Numbered from the stretch's first letter, positions 23,451 to 33,422 are shown. The stretch is DNA of 64,000 bases from CAVRCA01 sp965218045 (GCA_965218045.1 CBDCJX010000017.1:124001-188000); one strand, 5' to 3'. Numbers and translations are program-made. The notes: generated from the sequence alone by a model not told the origin.

Positions 23451-24722
23451 ATGCGCATCGAGATCATCTGCACCGGCGACGAGGTGCTCACCGGCAAGAT
23501 CGTCAACACCAACTTCTCCTACATGACGCAGAAGCTCGAGGATGTCGGGCTCGACGTCTATTGGGGCACCACGGTCGGCGATGATCGCGAAGCGCTGCTC
23601 AGCGCGTTTCGCCTCGCCGCCGAACGCGCCGACGCGGTGATCGTCAACGGCGGGCTGGGGCCCACGGTCGATGATCTGTCGCAGGAGATCGCCGCGCAGG
23701 CCGCGGGCGTGGACCTGGTGCTCGACGAAGATTGGCTGGTGAAGATGGAATCGTTTTTCACCCGCCGCAACCGCACCATGTCGCCCAACAATCGCAAGCA
23801 GGCGATGCTGCCGCGCGGCTCGGAGATGCTCGACAACCCGATCGGCACCGCCTGCGGCTTCGCGTTGGACATCGGCCCCGCCCGCTTCTTCTTTACGCCA
23901 GGCGTGCCGCGCGAGCTGCGCCGGATGCTGGAGGAGCAGATCATCCCGCGCCTGCTCGCCCGCGGTGGCGCGCCGATCGCGATTCGGCTGAAACGCTTCC
24001 ACACCTATGGCCTGGGTGAATCGCATGTCGACGAGCTGCTGACCGGGGTTGAAGCCATGGCTCCGGATGGCAGCCTCAAGCTTGGCTTTCGCGCCCACTA
24101 CCCGCAGATCGAGACCAAGCTCACGATGCGCGGCACCGACCTCGACGACATCGCGCGCAAGCTGGCGCCGATCGAGAGCGAGATACGCCGACGGCTCGGC
24201 AACTTCATTATCGCGCAGGACGACGAGAGCCTGGAGAGCGTGGTGTTGAGCAGCCTGCGGCGCCAGCACGGCACGCTCGCGCTGGTCGAGACTTTCACCG
24301 GCGGGCAGATCGCCGCCCGCCTGGCGCACCTGCCGGGCGCCGAGCTGCTGTTCCGCGCCGGCACGGTGGTACGTGATTTCGCCCAGCTCGGTCCGGCGCT
24401 CGGCCTGCAAGACGTGGAGCTGACCGAGGCGTTCACCGAGGAGAACGCCGAGGCGGTGGCACGCGCAGCGTTGCGGCAAAGCGGGGCGACGCACGCGCTG
24501 GCGGTGCTGATCGAGCTCGACGAAGGCGCCGACCGGATGGATCTCGGCGGCACCACCTGGGTCGCGATCGCTACCGCCGAGGGTGCCGCAGTGCGCCGCT
24601 CGCGCATTCTGGGCGGGCGCGAGTGGATACGGCTCGGCGCGGTCGAGCTCGGCCTCGATTGCCTGCGCCGCTTCCTGCACGACCTGCCGGTCTACGAGAA
24701 GACCGATTTCGAGAAGCCCTGA
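23451..24722 (+). CDS. CinA-family protein: MoCF domain plus degenerate PncC-like domain
   Basis: A 423-aa two-domain protein of CinA architecture. Residues ~3-170 form the molybdopterin-binding/COG1058 pyrophosphatase domain (IEIICTGDEVLTGKIVNTN, NGGLGPTVDDLS, GTACGFALDIG, FFTPGVPRELRRML). Residues ~265-415 form the PncC-like domain that in active members deamidates nicotinamide mononucleotide. The usual ESCTGG motif is ETFTGG here, replacing the conserved Ser with Thr and the Cys with Phe, so deamidase activity is doubtful. The likely retained function is NMN/ADP-ribose pyrophosphatase-type chemistry. Confidence 0.9.
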   Translation: MRIEIICTGDEVLTGKIVNTNFSYMTQKLEDVGLDVYWGTTVGDDREALLSAFRLAAERADAVIVNGGLGPTVDDLSQEIAAQAAGVDLVLDEDWLVKMESFFTRRNRTMSPNNRKQAMLPRGSEMLDNPIGTACGFALDIGPARFFFTPGVPRELRRMLEEQIIPRLLARGGAPIAIRLKRFHTYGLGESHVDELLTGVEAMAPDGSLKLGFRAHYPQIETKLTMRGTDLDDIARKLAPIESEIRRRLGNFIIAQDDESLESVVLSSLRRQHGTLALVETFTGGQIAARLAHLPGAELLFRAGTVVRDFAQLGPALGLQDVELTEAFTEENAEAVARAALRQSGATHALAVLIELDEGADRMDLGGTTWVAIATAEGAAVRRSRILGGREWIRLGAVELGLDCLRRFLHDLPVYEKTDFEKP

Positions 24723-24737
24723 CCCACGCCCACCCCA

Positions 24738-24833
24738 GTCATCACGAGGCGCGTAGCGCCGTGGCGATCCATCGCGCTCCCCAAAGTTGCGAGTCCTCGA
24801 TCGCCACGCCGCCAAGCAGCGGTTCGCCATGAC
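24738..24833. repeat. Large imperfect palindromic intergenic repeat between convergent genes
   Basis: Outer arms GTCAT (24738-24742) and ATGAC (24829-24833) enclose inner arms CGTGGCGATC (24760-24769) and GATCGCCACG (24799-24808), with partial pairing in between. The sequence style matches dispersed intergenic repeats I recall from alphaproteobacteria. It fills the gap between convergent cinA and the amidohydrolase gene and could act as a bidirectional 3'-end structure. Confidence 0.65.
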
Positions 24834-24856
24834 GCGTCGCCGCCACCTCCAACGCC

Positions 24857-25963
24857 TCAGCGGAAGCCGTACACCGCCATCGCGTTGTCACGCAGGATTT
24901 TGCGCTCCTGCTCGGGGGCCAGCTTGATGCGGAACGCGTAGCGCGGGTCGTCGAAGTCCCAGTGCGGGTAGTCGCTCGAATAGACCATGCGATCCCAGCC
25001 GATCCACTCGAAGGTCTGGCGCAAATCCTCCGGATCTTCCGGCTCCTCGATCGGCTGGGTGGCGAACCAGATGTTGCTGCGCATGTACTCGGAGGGCGGG
25101 CGCTTCACCTGCGGCACCTCGGCGCGCATCTTCGCCCAATGCGCGTCGAGCCGCCACGCCAGGCTCGGCGCCCACGCGAAGCCACCCTCGATCAATACGA
25201 TCTTCAAGCGCGGGAACGCCTCCAGCACGCCCTCAAGGATCAAGCTGATCGCCTGGTTCTGCATCGAGTGGACCAGCACGTGATGGTCCTCGATGTAGAA
25301 TTGCGGCCAGCCGCTCGCCGACGGAGCGTTGCTTTGCGTCCCGCCGATGTGCAATCCGATCGACAGCCCGTTGGCTTGCGCGGCGGCGAAGATCGGCCAG
25401 TAGCGACGGCGCCCCAGCGGCTCGCTGGTCTTGGAGCCGAGCTGCACCTGCGCGAACCGCCGGTCGCCGACGCGCCGCTCGATCTCGCGCACCGACGCCT
25501 CGGCATCGTCCTGCGGCACCAGAATCGACGCGCGCAGACGCGGCTCGGGATCGACAAAGCACGCCGCCTGCCAGTCGTTCATCGCCGTGCACAACGCCGC
25601 CGCCGCATCGAGATTGCGGGCGATGTTGCCGTTCAGCAGCGGCTCCAGCACGCCGTAACTGATGTTGTAGGGATCGAGCAACTGCTCGCGAATAAACCCG
25701 ACATCGGAGCCGGGCGCGCCGCCGCCGGGTGGCCAGGCGTCGCGCCGCGCGGTGTTCGGCGTGAAGCGCGGATAGGTCCCCCGGCTCGCGTACGGTCCGC
25801 AGACGAAATAGCCGTACTCCTGCACATACTGCCGCCAACGCGAGGACAGGAACGGGTCGAGATCGCGCGCGGTCTTGAACGAGGGATGGATGTCGCAGTC
25901 GACAATCCCCAGCTTCGCGTCGAGCGCGAGCGAGGGCTGCAATGCCTCGGCGGTGATGCTCAT
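24857..25963 (-). CDS. Amidohydrolase-2 family metal-dependent hydrolase, paralogue 1
   Basis: A 368-aa TIM-barrel protein of the amidohydrolase-2/ACMSD-related type, whose members are hydrolases or decarboxylases. Metal-site motifs are IVDCDIHPS near residue 22, SIGLHIGG in the middle, LIEGGFAWAPSLAWRLD, and the late Asp in VYSSDYPHWDFDDP. The ATG overlaps the stop of paralogue 2 (ATGA), and AAGGAGA lies upstream. It is the last gene of the rutA-like/ABC operon. The substrate is unknown; acting on the ring-opened product of the flavin enzymes is inference. Confidence 0.88.
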   Translation of the reverse strand: MSITAEALQPSLALDAKLGIVDCDIHPSFKTARDLDPFLSSRWRQYVQEYGYFVCGPYASRGTYPRFTPNTARRDAWPPGGGAPGSDVGFIREQLLDPYNISYGVLEPLLNGNIARNLDAAAALCTAMNDWQAACFVDPEPRLRASILVPQDDAEASVREIERRVGDRRFAQVQLGSKTSEPLGRRRYWPIFAAAQANGLSIGLHIGGTQSNAPSASGWPQFYIEDHHVLVHSMQNQAISLILEGVLEAFPRLKIVLIEGGFAWAPSLAWRLDAHWAKMRAEVPQVKRPPSEYMRSNIWFATQPIEEPEDPEDLRQTFEWIGWDRMVYSSDYPHWDFDDPRYAFRIKLAPEQERKILRDNAMAVYGFR

Positions 25964-27024
25964 TGCGGTGTCTCCTTCAGTCGAGGATAGGTCTCGAGCG
26001 GGTTGTCGTGCCGCATCCGGCGCATCAGGTCCGGGTTGAGGCCCGGCGGCAGCGGCGCGTCGCCCTCGAACTGCCAGTGCGGATAGTCGCTGGCGAACAG
26101 CAGCATCCGGTCCGAGCCGATCTGATTGATGATGCGGTCGAGCGAGCGCGCGTCTGGCGGCGCGTCGATCGGCTGCGCCGTGAGCCGCACGCGGTCGCGG
26201 ATGATCTCCGCCGGCGATTGCTTCACCCAAGGCACCTCGGCGCGCACCCCACGCCACGTCTTGATCGCGCGCCAGATGAACCCCGGCAGCCAAGTCACGC
26301 CCGATTCGATCAGCACCACGCGCAGCTCGGGGAACTTGCTGAACACGCCGTTCGAAATCAGGCTGAGCAGCTGGTCTTCAAACGTTTGCGACTGCGCCAC
26401 ATAATCGTGCAGGAAGTGCGACGGCCAGCCATTCGCGGTCGGCGCGTAGCGATACATGCTGCCGGCGTGCAACCCGACCGGCAGCCCGTGTCGCGCGGCG
26501 GCCTGCCAGATCGGCCAATAGTAGCTGCGGCCCAACATCATCTCGCAGGCAACCGGCATCAGCACCTGCACGAACCGACGCTCATTGGCGCAGCGTTCGA
26601 TCTCGGCGGCGGCGAGCAGCGGCGCTTGCGCCGGCACCACGATCGAGGCGCGCAGCCGGGCGTCGCGATCCAGCCAATGCTCCACCAGCCAGTCGTTGAT
26701 CGCCGAGCAGATCGCGGCGCCCATCGTCTCGCTCACCGCGACCTGGCCGCCGTACAGCACGTTGCAGATCGCCGCGCCGATGCCAAGCGGTGTCAGCGCC
26801 TGATCCTGCATCGCCGCGAGATTGGTGCCGGGCTTCACCCCTGGAGCACGCCAGTCCGGCCGGCAGGTGATCGGCGCGCCGATGGGATAGCTCTGCACCT
26901 CGAGCCCGTCGATGCCGCGCATGACGAAGCTCTCCTGCCAGAACGCATCCATGTAGGGCAGCAGCGCCTTGACGTCGGGCACCGACGGGTGGATGTCGCA
27001 GTCGATCACGTCCACGGCTTGCAT
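25960..27024 (-). CDS. Amidohydrolase-2 family metal-dependent hydrolase, paralogue 2
   Basis: A 354-aa paralogue of the next gene. It shows the same landmarks: VIDCDIHPSVPDVKALLPYM, PVGLHAGSMYRYAP, VVLIESGVTWLPGFIWR and LLFASDYPHWQFEGD. ATG 27024 sits behind GGGGAGGAGTG; an in-frame GTG one codon upstream is less likely. An intergenic gap of 86 bp separates it from the ABC ATPase on the same strand. Two diverged copies side by side suggest sequential steps or a heteromeric enzyme. Confidence 0.87.
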   Translation of the reverse strand: MQAVDVIDCDIHPSVPDVKALLPYMDAFWQESFVMRGIDGLEVQSYPIGAPITCRPDWRAPGVKPGTNLAAMQDQALTPLGIGAAICNVLYGGQVAVSETMGAAICSAINDWLVEHWLDRDARLRASIVVPAQAPLLAAAEIERCANERRFVQVLMPVACEMMLGRSYYWPIWQAAARHGLPVGLHAGSMYRYAPTANGWPSHFLHDYVAQSQTFEDQLLSLISNGVFSKFPELRVVLIESGVTWLPGFIWRAIKTWRGVRAEVPWVKQSPAEIIRDRVRLTAQPIDAPPDARSLDRIINQIGSDRMLLFASDYPHWQFEGDAPLPPGLNPDLMRRMRHDNPLETYPRLKETPQ

Positions 27025-27110
27025 CACTCCTCCCCGCCGGTTCGCGGCGGCGCGGAGCAGTATGGCACCTCGGGGCGGCGGCCTTAAGCCCTGGCCGGAG
27101 CCGTCGGATT

Positions 27111-28097
<987 letters not shown>

Positions 28098-28111
28098 GTG
28101 GTTCGATCTCC

Positions 28112-28951
28112 TCAGACGGAGCGGCGCTTGCGTTGCAGCCGAAACACGGCGAGCAGGGTGATCAGGATCACCACGAACGACACCGCCGTGGTGACGGTGC
28201 CGATGGCGAACAATGTCGGGGAGGTGGAGCTGGAGATCAGCGCGTAGATCTCCAGCGGCAGCGTGTTCTTCGGCCCGATGGTGAGCGTGGTGCGGGCATA
28301 CTCGTCGTAGGACAAGGTGAAGGCGCCCATCGCGACGCCGATGATGCCGGGCAACAGTATGGGCAAGGTGACGTAGCGCAGCCGCTGCCACGACGTGGCG
28401 CCGAGATCGTTCGCCGCCTCCTCGTAGGCGCGATTGAACCGGTTCACCACGGCGAACATGGCGAACAGGCCGAACGGCAAGGTCCAGGTGAGCTGCGCGC
28501 CCAGCGCGGACGTGAACAAGCTCGGCGGGAGGCCGAGGAACTGGAAGCCGAGGCCAATGCCGAAGCCGACCAGCAGGCTCGGCATCACCAGCGACGCGAC
28601 GGCGAGGTAGAACACCACGCCCGAACCCGGAAACCGCCGTCGGAAGCCAAGCCCCGCCGCGACCGCGAAGATCACGGTCAGCAAGCTGACCACCGCGGCC
28701 AGCATGATGGATCGGGTGAACGAGACCGGGATATTGGCCATCTGCCCGGGCTTGACGATGTCGCGGAACCAGACCAGCGACGTGCCCACCATGGGGAACG
28801 TCACGCCGCCCCTTGGTCCCTGAAACGACAGCACGTAGATCACCAGCATGGGGCCGTAGAGGAACAACATGAACAGGCAGAACAAGGCCGCGAGCGCATA
28901 GAACGTCCACGGCCGCGCGCTGCCCCCGGCGTGAGCGGACCCGGCCATCAT
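28112..28951 (-). CDS. ABC transporter permease, PotC type
   Basis: A 279-aa inner-membrane permease with about six helices. It starts ALAALFCLFMLFLYGPMLVI. The EAA loop is EEAANDLGATSWQRLRYVTL followed by PILLPGI. The C-terminal FTLSYDEYARTTLTIGP segment is typical of PotC-like subunits. ATG 28951 lies 1 bp after the upstream permease stop. Confidence 0.93.
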   Translation of the reverse strand: MMAGSAHAGGSARPWTFYALAALFCLFMLFLYGPMLVIYVLSFQGPRGGVTFPMVGTSLVWFRDIVKPGQMANIPVSFTRSIMLAAVVSLLTVIFAVAAGLGFRRRFPGSGVVFYLAVASLVMPSLLVGFGIGLGFQFLGLPPSLFTSALGAQLTWTLPFGLFAMFAVVNRFNRAYEEAANDLGATSWQRLRYVTLPILLPGIIGVAMGAFTLSYDEYARTTLTIGPKNTLPLEIYALISSSTSPTLFAIGTVTTAVSFVVILITLLAVFRLQRKRRSV

Positions 28952-28952
28952 G

Positions 28953-29891
28953 CTAGTTCACCAGCTCCTTGCGCACGTCCACCACGCGCATCATGCAGGC
29001 GACCATGATGGCGACGAAGATGACCAGCACCATCGCGTTGGCCGACGCCGGCGGATACTGCATCGCCTGGATCTCGGTCGACAGCATCGACACGATCGAC
29101 GCGCTCTGCCCGCCGCTCATCTGTCGCACCACGAAGTAGTCGCCCATCACCTGGGTGAACACCAGGATCGAGCCGAGCGCGATGCCGGTCCGGGACAGCG
29201 GGATCACCACGTGCACCATGGTCCGCCAGCGGCTCGCGCCGGCATCGCGCGCCGCTTCCAGCAGCGCCGGGTCGATCTTGGCCAGCGAGTTGGCGATCGG
29301 CCCGATCATCAGCAAGGTGAACAGATGCACGTAGGTGATGATGACGGCGAAATCGGAAAACAGCAGGAAGTCGAGCGGCTCCGATGTGAGGTGCAGGTCC
29401 ATCAGGATCGTGTTGAAGGCGCCGTTCCGGCCCAGGAACGGGATCCAGGCGATCGTGCGGATGATGCCGGAGGTCCAGAACGGGATCGCGCACAGCAGGA
29501 ACAGCACTGTTCGCATCATCACGGTGCGCACGTGGAACACCAGGAAGTAGGCGATGTTGAAGCCGAGGAACAGTGTCACGCCCCAGACGATCGCGGCGAA
29601 GCGGAGCGAGCTGATATAGACCCGGATCGTCGCCGGCGTGACCAGCAGGTCGCGGTAGTTGGTCAGAATGAAATCGGGATAGATGCCGACCCGGTCGTAG
29701 TCGAAGAAGCTGACGACCAGGAACAGCACCGTCGGCAGCGCGAAGAGCGCGATCAGGATGAGGGCGAGCGGGCCGACTTGCAGCCACGAAATCAGCCAGG
29801 CCGGCACGCGGCGGCTGGTGCCGGAGCGAGCCCGCGCCCCGACCCGCTCGCGGACGGAGAGGGAGGGAGCGGGTTCGGTGAGCGTCTTCAC
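28953..29891 (-). CDS. ABC transporter permease, PotB type
   Basis: A 312-aa permease starting at GTG 29891, overlapping the rutA-like stop (GTGA). The first membrane helix is VGPLALILIALFALPTVLFL. The EAA loop is LEAARDAGASRWRTMVHVVI followed by PLSRTGIALGS. The N-terminal PAPSLSVRERVGARARSG stretch is GC-repeat-like and unlike the PotB fold. Its DNA (about 29826-29878 on the plus strand) resembles the palindromic repeats near the Dpp genes, so it is probably repeat-derived. Confidence 0.93.
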   Translation of the reverse strand: MKTLTEPAPSLSVRERVGARARSGTSRRVPAWLISWLQVGPLALILIALFALPTVLFLVVSFFDYDRVGIYPDFILTNYRDLLVTPATIRVYISSLRFAAIVWGVTLFLGFNIAYFLVFHVRTVMMRTVLFLLCAIPFWTSGIIRTIAWIPFLGRNGAFNTILMDLHLTSEPLDFLLFSDFAVIITYVHLFTLLMIGPIANSLAKIDPALLEAARDAGASRWRTMVHVVIPLSRTGIALGSILVFTQVMGDYFVVRQMSGGQSASIVSMLSTEIQAMQYPPASANAMVLVIFVAIMVACMMRVVDVRKELVN

Positions 29892-30970
29892 GCCGCCTGC
29901 TTCACGCCGTCACGGCAGCGCATCAGCGGCAGGATACGCGTGCCGAATTGCTCCATGCCGATGACGAAATCGTCGAAGGTGAGCATGACCCCGCGCACGC
30001 CGGGCACCGTCGCCATCTCGTCGAGCATGCGCGCGATGCTCGCGTAGGAACCGCACAGCACGCCCTGGTTGGTCGGCCTCGCGTCGCCGCCGTGCTGCAG
30101 CCGTCGGCTCGGTCCGGCATACGGGTCCTTGTTTGGATCGTCCGCCGCTTGCGCATCGCGATAGGCGAGCGCTTCGAGGTCGGCGCCCGCCTTGTAGTGC
30201 TCCCACTTGGCTAACGCGGCGGCGTCGGTCTCATCGGCGATAATCATCGTCATCAGCAGCGCGCCGCAGTCCCGCTTGCTCTCAGCGCTCGCGCGGACCA
30301 GCCGGGCGACGCTGGCGGTCACCGACAGCGGTTCGTTGAAGCCGAAACTGACGCAGAAATTGTAGTCGGCATGTTGGGCCGCGAACCGCGTGCCCGCCTC
30401 GCTTTGCGCCGCGCAGATGATGGGAATGTTGCCTTGCGGCTGCGGCAACAGGCGGCAGTCGTCCATCTGGAAGAACCTGCCGCGGAAGTCGGAGCGACCG
30501 GCGCGCCACAGCTCCTGCATGATGTTGACGTATTCGGCGCAGTACTCGTAGCGATGCTGGTAGTGCTCGGCGCCGGGCCACAGGCCCATCTGGGTATATT
30601 CGCGACGCTGCCAACCGGTGATCATGTTCACGCCGAAGCGCCCGCCGGAGATGCTGTCGATCGTCACCGCCATGCGCGCGGCGATGGCGGGCGGCAGGGT
30701 GAGCACGGCGCAGGTGGCGAAGAGCTGGATCCGGTTGGTCACCGCCGCCAGCCCGGCCATCAGGGTGAAGCTCTCCAGGTTGTAGTCCCAGAACTGCGAC
30801 GGCCCGCCGAAGCCGTGCAGCTTGATCATCGACAGCGCGAAATCGAAGCCGAAACGCTCGGCCTTTTCCACCACCGTGCGATTGAGCTCGAAGCTCGGTT
30901 TGTATTGCGGCGACGTCGTCGAGATCAGCCAGCCGTTGTTACCGATTGGAATGAAAACACCGAGCTGCAT
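29888..30970 (-). CDS. RutA-type flavin-dependent pyrimidine monooxygenase, paralogue 1
   Basis: A 360-aa luciferase-like (LLM) flavoenzyme. It is closely similar in motif order to Escherichia coli RutA, which opens the uracil ring by a flavin-N5-peroxide mechanism: GVFIPIGNNGWLISTTSPQY, FDFALSMIKLHGFGG, ESFTLMAGLAAVTNRIQLFA, ATIDSISGGRFGVN-like TIDSISGGRFGVNMITGWQ, and FFQMDDCRLLPQP. The Asn in GVNMITGWQ, which lies at the flavin/O2 pocket in RutA, is kept. No RutF flavin reductase gene is seen in the cluster, so FMNH2 must come from elsewhere. Confidence 0.9.
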   Translation of the reverse strand: MQLGVFIPIGNNGWLISTTSPQYKPSFELNRTVVEKAERFGFDFALSMIKLHGFGGPSQFWDYNLESFTLMAGLAAVTNRIQLFATCAVLTLPPAIAARMAVTIDSISGGRFGVNMITGWQRREYTQMGLWPGAEHYQHRYEYCAEYVNIMQELWRAGRSDFRGRFFQMDDCRLLPQPQGNIPIICAAQSEAGTRFAAQHADYNFCVSFGFNEPLSVTASVARLVRASAESKRDCGALLMTMIIADETDAAALAKWEHYKAGADLEALAYRDAQAADDPNKDPYAGPSRRLQHGGDARPTNQGVLCGSYASIARMLDEMATVPGVRGVMLTFDDFVIGMEQFGTRILPLMRCRDGVKQAA

Positions 30971-30990
30971 CGCGATTGCCTCTTCTAACC

Positions 30991-32292
30991 CTAGGACGTG
31001 ATGAACTCATTCCAGCGCCGGGTGAGGTAGCGGTCCTGGTCCATCACCGAGTTCCACACCGCGATGTTGCCCATGCGCTCCCCGAAGGAACCGCCGTCGC
31101 GCGTGTTGCCGGCCTTTTCCATGATCTTGCCGTACGGGTTGACAATGTCGGTCGCCGCCGGCTTGCCGCCGTACCAGTAATCCCACTCGGCGGGGGTGAG
31201 GAACTTCTTCGCCGTCTCCGGCTGCGCCGAGTAATAGCCCTGGCGGGCAATGAACGCGCCCTGGAAGCCGGACGCATACCAGTTCATGTACTCATACGCG
31301 CAATCGAGCTTCAGCCCGCTGGTGTGCTTCATGATGCCGAACGTGTAGCCCCAGCCGCGATAGCCCTCTTTCAGCGGCTGGAACACGCAGGGCATGCCGC
31401 GCGCTTTTACCGCGGTCACCGCCGGCGACCACATTGACTGGATCACCGTCTCGCCGGCGGCCATCAGGTTCACCGACTGGTCGAACGAGGTCCAGAACGA
31501 GCGGAACTGCCCGGAGCGCTTGATCTCCTGCATCAGGTTGACGGTCTTGTCGATCTCGTCGCGGGTCATGTTGCCCTTGTTGGCGTATTTCATCTTGCCC
31601 GATGCTTCGAGTGCCAGTGCCACGTCGATGATGCCGACGGTGGGCTGGTCCTGCAGCGCGGCCCTGCCCTTGAAGTCCGGGCTGATCAGGTCGGCCCAGC
31701 TCGTCACCGGGCGACCGACCAGATCGGGCCGGATGCCGAGCGTATCAGCGTTGGTTACCGAGGGAACGCCGGTGAGCCAGTCACTCGGCCCGTTGTGGAA
31801 CTTCGGGAAATCGGCGCCGGTGGTGTAAACGACCGAGTACGGCGACACACCCTCGGTCGAAACCTCGCGCCCGTCGCGGTACGCGCCCTTGGTGAAGATC
31901 GGGATCGTCTGATCCCAATGCTTCACCTTCGACAGCGGGATGCCCTGCAGCACGTCGCGGCCGACCAGGTATTTCATGTAGGTGATGCTGATATCGCCGA
32001 CGTCGATCGCGCTCGCCTGCGACAGCAGCCGGTTCAGCAGATCGGCCTGCTCGGTCGCCTGCATCGCCACCGTGAAGCCCAGATCCTTGGTCGCCTGTGC
32101 GGCGATCGCCGGGATCGCCGTCACCGGTGGTCCGGCGTGATGGATGACGACGTCCTTGATGTTCTGCGCCCAGATCGTCGGGAAGCCGCGGATCGCGTCC
32201 GAACCGACGGCGGCGCCGGCAATCGCCGAAGCACCTTTCAGCAGTCCGCGCCGTGAAACTCCTGGCGCTGGTGTCTTGGGGTAGTCGGACAT
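30991..32292 (-). CDS. Tat-exported periplasmic solute-binding protein (PotD/spermidine-type)
   Basis: A 433-aa extracellular binding protein. The N-terminus has a twin-arginine signal, SRRGLLKGAS with RR at 14-15, and a hydrophobic stretch AIAGAAVG. The mature part carries the PotD-like VTSWADLISPDFKGRAALQD and a late WDYWYGGKPAATDI. ATG 32292 has AAAGGA upstream; an in-frame ATG 11 codons earlier is possible. It lies between the two rutA-like genes. Export in folded form suggests a bound cofactor or a demanding fold. Confidence 0.9.
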   Translation of the reverse strand: MSDYPKTPAPGVSRRGLLKGASAIAGAAVGSDAIRGFPTIWAQNIKDVVIHHAGPPVTAIPAIAAQATKDLGFTVAMQATEQADLLNRLLSQASAIDVGDISITYMKYLVGRDVLQGIPLSKVKHWDQTIPIFTKGAYRDGREVSTEGVSPYSVVYTTGADFPKFHNGPSDWLTGVPSVTNADTLGIRPDLVGRPVTSWADLISPDFKGRAALQDQPTVGIIDVALALEASGKMKYANKGNMTRDEIDKTVNLMQEIKRSGQFRSFWTSFDQSVNLMAAGETVIQSMWSPAVTAVKARGMPCVFQPLKEGYRGWGYTFGIMKHTSGLKLDCAYEYMNWYASGFQGAFIARQGYYSAQPETAKKFLTPAEWDYWYGGKPAATDIVNPYGKIMEKAGNTRDGGSFGERMGNIAVWNSVMDQDRYLTRRWNEFITS

Positions 32293-32339
32293 CACGTGTC
32301 CTTTCTCATGCAAGGATGTTTTCATGCGGTAGATGTCTT

Positions 32340-33422
32340 TCAGGCGGCCGATTTGAGGTGATCGCGGCTCGCCATCAGCGGCTGGATGCGTGCGCCGAAC
32401 GTTTCCACGCCAGTGATGTATTCGTCGAAGGTGAGCATCACGCCGCGCACGCCCGGCACCGTCGCCATCTCGTCCAGCAGACGCGCGACAGTGGCGTGGG
32501 AGCCGCATAGCACGCCCATGTTGGTCGGCAGCCGCTGCTTGGAGGTCGGCAGGAAGCGGCCGGCGACGGAATAGCGCTCGTCGCGCTTGTCGTTGCTCGC
32601 TTGCGCGTCGCGCCAGCCGAGCGCCTCCAGATCAGTGCCCGACTTGTAGTGTTCCCACTTGGCACGCGCTGCTTCGTCGGTCTCCTCGGCGATCACCATG
32701 GTCAGCACCAGCGCGCCGCAATCGCGGCCGGTGCGCTGGTTGGCCGCGACCAGGCGCTCGACGCTGGCGCCGATCGCGGTCGGCGTGTTGAACCCGGAGC
32801 TCGTGCAGAAATTGTAGTCGGCGTATTCCGAGGCGAACTGCGTCCCGGGGTCGCTCTGCCCGGCGCAGACGAGCGGTATCCGGCTCCGCGGCATTGGCAG
32901 GCAGCGGCAATCATCCATCTGGAAGAAGTCGCCCTTGAAGTCCGAGCGACCGGTCTGCCAGAGCTCGCGCATGATCGTGACGTATTCGGCGCAGTACTCG
33001 TAGCGACGCACGTAATGCTCGTCGCCGGGCCAGAGGCCCATCTGCGAATACTCCTTCTCCTGCCAGCCGGTGATCATGTTGAGGCCGAACCGGCCGCCGG
33101 AGATGCTGTCGATCGTCACCGCCATGCGCGCCGCGATCGGCGGCGGCATGGTCAGCACGGCGCAGGTCGCGAGGAGCTGGATGCGATGGGTGACGGCGGC
33201 CAGACCCGCCATCAGGCTGAATGATTCGAGGTTGTAGTCCCAGTATTCGGACGGCCCGCCAAACCCGCGCAGCTTGATCATCGACAGCGCGAAATCGAGC
33301 CCGTAGCGCTCGGCGCGGACCGTGACCTCCCGGTTGAGCTCCCAGGTCGGCTTGTATTGCGGCGAGGTGGTCGAGATCAGCCAGCCGTTATTCCCAATCG
33401 GGATGAAGACGCCGACCTGCAT
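32340..33422 (-). CDS. RutA-type flavin-dependent pyrimidine monooxygenase, paralogue 2
   Basis: A 360-aa LLM flavoenzyme, clearly homologous along its full length to paralogue 1 and to RutA: GVFIPIGNNGWLISTTSPQY, YGLDFALSMIKLRGFGG, FSLMAGLAAVTHRIQLLATC, TIDSISGGRFGLNMITGWQ, MDDCRCLPMPRSRIP and VPGVRGVMLTFDEYITGVET. It is the first gene of the operon. The two copies differ in the segment after MDDCR and in the long C-terminal insertion, where substrate-lid differences would be expected. Pairing of two RutA paralogues is unusual. Confidence 0.9.
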   Translation of the reverse strand: MQVGVFIPIGNNGWLISTTSPQYKPTWELNREVTVRAERYGLDFALSMIKLRGFGGPSEYWDYNLESFSLMAGLAAVTHRIQLLATCAVLTMPPPIAARMAVTIDSISGGRFGLNMITGWQEKEYSQMGLWPGDEHYVRRYEYCAEYVTIMRELWQTGRSDFKGDFFQMDDCRCLPMPRSRIPLVCAGQSDPGTQFASEYADYNFCTSSGFNTPTAIGASVERLVAANQRTGRDCGALVLTMVIAEETDEAARAKWEHYKSGTDLEALGWRDAQASNDKRDERYSVAGRFLPTSKQRLPTNMGVLCGSHATVARLLDEMATVPGVRGVMLTFDEYITGVETFGARIQPLMASRDHLKSAA

